From JANLSE01 sp038214135 (GTDB taxonomy: Bacteria > Chloroflexota > Chloroflexia > Chloroflexales > Roseiflexaceae): a stretch of DNA of 64,000 nt. This document shows, piece after piece, positions 58,751 through 64,000 of this stretch. Each line of letters starts with the position of its first letter. The first letter of the stretch is position 1. The translations under genes and the position numbers were made by a program. The stretch covers positions 1 through 64,000 of the forward strand of contig JBBQSD010000006.1 of assembly GCA_038214135.1 (NCBI GenBank), in the 5' to 3' direction. Below the pieces are notes generated by a model. The model had not been told where the DNA came from. It saw only the letters and a program-made list of their open reading frames with translations, and did no database searches.

Positions 58751-59902
58751 CTACCGCATTGTGTGTTGTGCGATGCTTGGTGCAGCAATTAGGTTCAGTC
58801 GCTGGCTAAAGCCCTGGCGAGCGCGCTCGAGATACCTGTCCGCCTCGGACATTCGCACCGTTGCTCGATTGGCAACTTCAACACTGAAGCTGCCATAGAA
58901 GGCCAGCATGTCGTCCAATGCGGCCATCTCCGTCTCCAGCCCCGAAAGATAGTAGGCATGGGCCTGGGTCAGCGCCGCTGGTGGTCGCAAGGCACTAATA
59001 GTGGTATACGAGCCATCGAGAGTATCACGCAGGCGGCGAGCCGCTGCAGCATGGGTTGTCGATGAGCCGCCTGGCCGATTTGTCGCAGCACGATATTCAT
59101 CAATTGCCGCTCGCAGCCGTACCCGCGGCTGCTCAATCGCACTAAGATACGCAAGAACACGGGCATCGTCGCTGGGACGTAATTCCGAAAGAACCACCTC
59201 GGGTTGGTTGTTGGGTGCTGTCGTGAGCGGAATAGGCGCGATAGCAGCAGCAGTGGCCGCTTCACGGGCAAGCTGCTCATTCCGTGCAACCGCTGATCGC
59301 AATACCATATTGAGCGCCAGCGTCAGCGCCAATAATAGAATTGGAACGCTCCACAGAAATATGCGCGCACGGCCCATATCGCGGCGCGTTTGCCGAAAGT
59401 TGACCCACCACGACTCGCCCTGGCTGCGTGCCTGTAGCTCGTGTTCAATCACGGCCTGGGCATCGAGTGGGCGCGCACTTTTAATGCCATCCGCAGCACG
59501 GCGCAACCAGTTGGCATTCGTGACAGTAGCTAGTGTGGCTGTTGGTGAAGTCGTTTCAGGTACTTCAGTTGTTGTCTCGCTCACTGGCGTGGGTATGCTG
59601 CTCTCCGCTGCTGCTGCTGTATTCACACGGCTACGCTGCTCAAGCCAGGCTAATCCCTGGCTGGCACGCTCGTTCTTCGGGTTAATTGCCAATACCGAGC
59701 GCAGACAGAACGCAATCGCCTGGGAATCGTCAAGCGTGCCCGAGAGCCACAGCCAGCCAGATTCATGCTGCGGGTTGAGCTGTACTGCACGCGACAATAG
59801 GCCAGCGGCGACACGCCGTTGCCCGCCGCGTGCTGCTGCGACGCCACGCTCAAACAGGCGCTCGGCCTCGCGTTCATTTGCTCGAATCGCTGTATCTGCC
59901 AT
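58751..59902 (-). CDS. TPR-containing single-pass membrane protein
   Basis: 383 residues. N-terminal TPR-like repeats (about 8-95: ERLFERGVAAARGGQRRVAAGLLSRAVQLNPQHESGWLWLSG, then AIAFCLRSVLAINPKNERA). A Pro/Thr/Ser-rich linker follows (IPTPVSETTTEVPETTSPTAT). One membrane segment near 195-215 (IFLWSVPILLLALTLALNMV) separates the cytoplasmic part from a helical extracytoplasmic domain (about 240-380). Chloroflexi encode many such TPR-linker-TM proteins of unknown function. ATG 59902 is chosen; a GTG two codons earlier is possible. Confidence 0.72.
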   Translation of the reverse strand: MADTAIRANEREAERLFERGVAAARGGQRRVAAGLLSRAVQLNPQHESGWLWLSGTLDDSQAIAFCLRSVLAINPKNERASQGLAWLEQRSRVNTAAAAESSIPTPVSETTTEVPETTSPTATLATVTNANWLRRAADGIKSARPLDAQAVIEHELQARSQGESWWVNFRQTRRDMGRARIFLWSVPILLLALTLALNMVLRSAVARNEQLAREAATAAAIAPIPLTTAPNNQPEVVLSELRPSDDARVLAYLSAIEQPRVRLRAAIDEYRAATNRPGGSSTTHAAAARRLRDTLDGSYTTISALRPPAALTQAHAYYLSGLETEMAALDDMLAFYGSFSVEVANRATVRMSEADRYLERARQGFSQRLNLIAAPSIAQHTMR

Positions 59903-59975
59903 ATTCACATGCCGAAGTAAGAAGAGCAGTCGATCTCATCTATAAACAAAGGTTCAATCAAACACAATGTTTATA

Positions 59976-61290
<1,315 letters not shown>

Positions 61291-61526
61291 GCTGGCCTTA
61301 TTCAGTACGCCCCCAGCTCTCGCAGGCGGTCGTTATCAATGTCGCAGAACGATCATACGTGCTTTAAGTGCAGTGCGGATCATACGCACATCCCCGATCT
61401 TCTCCCACCATTATACGCAATTCGATGATAGGGTGTCAAGGGTTTCTCGCAAATTACAGCCTACAATTCAATAAGGGCGCAGCTCGCTGCACCCCACTGA
61501 ACTCCCAATTTGCTGAAATATCTTGC
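61291..61526. other. Intergenic region between GH18 and ECF sigma genes
   Basis: 236 bp in which no gene, repeat or confident promoter was seen. Confidence 0.5.
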
Positions 61527-62141
61527 CTAGCTCATAGCGAAGGTCTGCCCTGGCCGCATCGATAACTCTTCTGCAAGGCGAGCCAGGCCGCGATGCTGCA
61601 GGGCTTTGACCGAACCGACCGTTCGCCCAAGGGATGCCGCTACTTCCGCAAGGCTGCGATCCTCGGTGAAGCGCAGTCGCAGCACAACTCGCTGATCGTT
61701 TGTCAGAACACCCATCACCTGTTGAATTTCGTGATGTGCCATTCGCATCATAATCGTCTCATCGAGCGGTTCGCTATCACCCGGTAATCCGTCATCAAGT
61801 GGCACCGAAGGGCGTCGGCGCGATTGGCGCATAATATCCATGCTACGGGCATAGGCGATCCGATACAACCACGCAGAAAAAGGCCAGCCCCGATCTTCAT
61901 ATCGCCCCAGGCTTTCGAGCACCTTGACAAAGACATCATTGCAAATATCTTCGGCAAGCTGTGGGTCACCAACACGACTAGCGACATAGCGGCGGACGAG
62001 CGGGGCATAACGCTCGTACAGCCAGCCAATTGCATCTGGATCGCCGCTCTTCGCGCGTGCAATCACAGCCGACTCAGGAGCAGGAGCCTCGCTTAATGGC
62101 GCAGCAGCCGAGGCATAAACAGCATCGGACCAGGAGTGCAT
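61527..62141 (-). CDS. RNA polymerase ECF sigma factor
   Basis: 204 residues. Region 2: AIGWLYERYAPLVRRYVASRVGDPQLAEDICNDVFVKVLESLGRYEDRGWPFSAWLYRIAYARSMDIMRQ (about 37-108). Region 4: VLTNDQRVVLRLRFTEDRSLAEVAASLGRTVGSVKALQHRGLARLAEEL (about 145-193), the usual helix-turn-helix. No anti-sigma gene adjoins on either side. GAGGG six bases before ATG 62141 sets the start; ten upstream codons are not needed. Confidence 0.93.
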   Translation of the reverse strand: MHSWSDAVYASAAAPLSEAPAPESAVIARAKSGDPDAIGWLYERYAPLVRRYVASRVGDPQLAEDICNDVFVKVLESLGRYEDRGWPFSAWLYRIAYARSMDIMRQSRRRPSVPLDDGLPGDSEPLDETIMMRMAHHEIQQVMGVLTNDQRVVLRLRFTEDRSLAEVAASLGRTVGSVKALQHRGLARLAEELSMRPGQTFAMS

Positions 62142-62376
62142 ACAGAGCCCTCTCTCGCAACAAGTGATCAACAGTCATAACAGCATGCATATTGGTGGTG
62201 CTCCTATGATGCGCGAGAGCGATGAATACCTGGTGAGCAGTTTGTATTTGGCTATGCGATGCAGCAATCCGCTGTTCTTGCCAGATGAACGCGCTTTGTG
62301 TGGTGTTGGGCAGCTAAATGGGCAACCATATGCTGAATCAGATGACTTAACGACGGTGTGTCGTGATGACGAACTC

Positions 62377-63330
62377 TTAAAATGAATCCTCCAAATCATC
62401 TATCGCATGAAGCTCGCTGCCCATCAGCAGCCGTTCCAGATCACTTGGCCGGATAACACCACCGCCAAGGGTGAGTGCGTTGGCCGCTCCGCAGGCAACT
62501 CCCATACGCAAGGCCTCGCTCAGGCTTCTGCCCCGCAATAACATGCATACGGTTCCAGTCAAAACAGCATCACCGCTGCCAACAGGGCTGACAACCGTAA
62601 TCGGTTCGGTGCGTGCAATCCAGGCTCCCGTTCGGTCAACAGCAATGGCACCATCTTTACCAAGGGTGACGATCACTGCCTGTGGGCCGCGCTCAAGGAT
62701 CTCTCGGCCAGCAATCACTGCTTGCTCGGCATTGGTTATCTGGCGGCCAAGCGCATCGCCAAGCTCATGGGCATTCACTTTAATCAAGGCCACCGGTAGA
62801 TCGATTGCAGTGCGTAATGGCGCACCACTTGTATCAATAAAGATCGTTCGACCATCCACCAGCAGTTCTGCAACCAGTCTACGAAACCAATCCTGTTCAA
62901 CACCAGGCATCAAGCTGCCAGAAAACGAAACGCCGCTGGCCGCAGCCGCCTGTTGGCGTACCAGCAGCGCAAAACCCGCCCAGTCATCCGCCGACATATA
63001 TGGCCCAGGTTCATTAATCACGAGCGTATCATGCGCCTGAAGATCATTGATCAGCAAACAGATTCGTGATTCGCCCTCAGCCATCCAAAACCAACATGTG
63101 TCAATGCCCTCATTCATGGCCAATATATTGATCTGCTGTCCGGTTTCACCGCCAAGTGGTGCACAGGCCAGAACAGGCAGCCCAATCGTGCGGGCAATCC
63201 GAGCGACATTCAGCCCTTTACCACCAGCAGCATCGTGTCGTTGTGTGGCGCGAGTCACTTCTGCATGGCGAAAACCAGGCACCACCAGTGTTCTATCGAT
63301 CGATGGGTTCGGCGTTAACGCAAGTAACAT
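62377..63330 (-). CDS. PfkB-family hexose-phosphate kinase (1-phosphofructokinase/LacC-like)
   Basis: 317 residues. LLALTPNPSIDRTLVVPGF (1-20) and AAGGKGLNVARIARTIGLPVLA (about 35-56) are signatures of the FruK/LacC/PfkB group. PVGSGDAVLTGTVCML (about 250-265) holds the catalytic Asp of the GxGD motif, with Ser in place of the usual Ala. It would phosphorylate fructose 1-phosphate, tagatose 6-phosphate or fructose 6-phosphate. No PTS or sugar operon adjoins, so the substrate is undecided. GAGGG six bases before ATG 63330 supports the start. Confidence 0.9.
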   Translation of the reverse strand: MLLALTPNPSIDRTLVVPGFRHAEVTRATQRHDAAGGKGLNVARIARTIGLPVLACAPLGGETGQQINILAMNEGIDTCWFWMAEGESRICLLINDLQAHDTLVINEPGPYMSADDWAGFALLVRQQAAAASGVSFSGSLMPGVEQDWFRRLVAELLVDGRTIFIDTSGAPLRTAIDLPVALIKVNAHELGDALGRQITNAEQAVIAGREILERGPQAVIVTLGKDGAIAVDRTGAWIARTEPITVVSPVGSGDAVLTGTVCMLLRGRSLSEALRMGVACGAANALTLGGGVIRPSDLERLLMGSELHAIDDLEDSF

Positions 63331-63433
63331 GACAAGCCCTCTATGTATCCGTAACTCTCGGAAATAGTTATCATTTAATCCATTGTGTCGGCACTTGACG
63401 AGAATCGCGAGCCAGGATAGAATCAGTTCATAC

Positions 63434-63507
63434 GCGGGAGTGGCGTAGTGGTAACGTGAGAGCCTTCCAAGCTCAAGTCGCGGGTTCGATTCCCGCCTCC
63501 CGTACCA
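63434..63507 (+). tRNA. tRNA-Gly (UCC anticodon), CCA encoded
   Basis: Cloverleaf: acceptor GCGGGAG/CTCCCGT (one G-U), D stem GCGT/ACGT, anticodon loop CTTCCAA with anticodon TCC, anticodon stem AGAGC/GCTCA (outermost pair mismatched), T arm GCGGG-TTCGATT-CCCGC, discriminator A and encoded CCA. A strong hairpin follows 14 bp downstream. Confidence 0.97.
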
Positions 63508-63521
63508 ATATATGTCTATCT

Positions 63522-63563
63522 ACACAGATGAGGTGTGGCATCGCCACACCTCATCTGTGTTTT
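63522..63563 (+). terminator. 18-bp stem terminator after tRNA-Gly
   Basis: ACACAGATGAGGTGTGGC, loop ATC, GCCACACCTCATCTGTGT followed by TTTT. The right edge reaches the stop codon of the convergent rfbC gene, so it may serve both transcripts. Confidence 0.9.
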
Positions 63564-64000
63564 ATCCATCGAACGCTGCCCATAGCGTGTCTCTCGTGCT
63601 GATGATACTTATCGGCAGCGGCCAGATGATCTCAAACGCGGGATCGTTATACAGCACGCCCCCTTGGGCGCTCGGCTCATAGAATTGCGAAACCTGGTAG
63701 ATCGCATCACAATGATCTTCAAGCGTCTGAAAGCCATGCGCAAAACCCTCCGGCACATACAGCGCACGGCGATTCTCAGCACTGAGTTCGACACCAATCC
63801 AACGCTTGAAGGTTGGCGATTCGGGGCGCAGATCCACGATAACATCATAGATCGAACCACGCACACAGCGTACCAGCTTGGTTTCGCCATACGGCGCATG
63901 CTGAAAGTGCATGCCGCGCAGAGTGCCCTTGGTATGATTGTATGAAAGATTACTCTGCACAACCCGTGACACAAGGCCATGCTGCTCAAAATCGCTCTGG
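63562..64000 (-). CDS. rfbC: dTDP-4-dehydrorhamnose 3,5-epimerase, partial at window edge
   Basis: The gene runs off the window at its 5' end; 146 codons are present, starting QSDFEQHGLVSRVVQSNLSY. RmlC hallmarks: GTLRGMHFQHAPYGETKLVRCVRGSIYDVIVDLR, with the catalytic His in RGMHFQ, then KRWIGVELSAENRRALYVPEGFAHGFQTLED. The C-terminus YNDPAFEIIWPL follows. It converts the 4-keto-6-deoxyglucose intermediate on the way to dTDP-L-rhamnose. Rhamnose genes are probably clustered beyond the window. The product may be somewhat shorter than the usual ~180 residues. Confidence 0.93.
   Translation of the reverse strand, partial: QSDFEQHGLVSRVVQSNLSYNHTKGTLRGMHFQHAPYGETKLVRCVRGSIYDVIVDLRPESPTFKRWIGVELSAENRRALYVPEGFAHGFQTLEDHCDAIYQVSQFYEPSAQGGVLYNDPAFEIIWPLPISIISTRDTLWAAFDG

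Noticed and set aside
62164..62385. 73-codon open frame between the ECF sigma and PfkB genes
   Set aside because: Weak start context and no similarity recognised; an equally long frame exists on the other strand.

Overview
This 64 kb window is chromosomal DNA from a bacterium, most likely a member of the Chloroflexota (class Chloroflexia, Chloroflexales/Herpetosiphon-like). That placement is inference. It rests on moderate GC content, intergenic regions crowded with short dispersed repeats, a DnaB intein of the type best known from cyanobacteria, a CrtO-like carotenoid ketolase, Uma2 nucleases, an orphan GatD and twin AI-2E permeases. No rRNA or phage module is present. One tRNA was found (Gly, UCC) near the right end.

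Layout. 0.2-8 kb: a SUFU-family protein, threonine aldolase, a GANTC-type (CcrM/HinfI-like) adenine methyltransferase behind a membrane-anchored protein of unknown function, a helicase-associated-domain protein and a Uma2 nuclease. 8-11 kb: rplI-dnaB, with dnaB carrying a 203-residue mini-intein. 11-17 kb: CsbD, two tandem AI-2E permeases, a VPI-repeat membrane protein and an ABC-2 exporter. 17-24 kb: a D-threonate/D-erythronate kinase plus PdxA2 pair, a VapBC-type toxin-antitoxin pair, a DUF234-type ATPase, a SWIM protein and an ECF42 sigma factor with its YciI partner. 24-32 kb: ogt, a sugar ABC importer without its own ATPase, purE-purK with a structured leader before purK, a secreted glycosidase-like protein and an ornithine cyclodeaminase homologue. 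33-41 kb: CrtO-like oxidoreductase, Uma2, GatD, a GT2 glycosyltransferase, aldo/keto reductase, M24 peptidase and a RIO kinase. 41-50 kb: a REC-PAS-GGDEF-EAL protein, folD, a STAND ATPase, a nested repeat array, two decaying pseudogenes (PurA-like and Rpn/DUF4351-like) and a malectin-domain protein. 50-64 kb: transketolase, a primary-type sigma factor, a RecA-like (possibly Sak4-type) ATPase, a phosphodiester glycosidase lipoprotein, an MBL hydrolase-TetR operon with an operator set inside its promoter, M42 peptidase, a TPR membrane protein, GH18, an ECF sigma factor, a PfkB kinase, tRNA-Gly and a truncated rfbC.

Repeats are the most distinctive feature. (i) Three copies of a ~114 bp element with imperfect 27 bp inverted ends look like an IS630/Tc1-type MITE. 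Two copies end exactly 42 nt before a start codon (vapB and folD), with a promoter-like TTTACA-N16-TATA end pointing at the gene. (ii) A heptamer (CTGACTC/GAGTCAG) is tandemly repeated in many intergenic regions. Every perfect unit contains GANTC, the expected target of the methyltransferase encoded at 2.5-3.6 kb. (iii) Several hairpin families recur: AGACGC arms, GCGGCAGC arms and CGCAGATT units. Together they suggest that intergenic DNA is being shaped by small mobile or slippage-prone repeats that could influence methylation and promoters.
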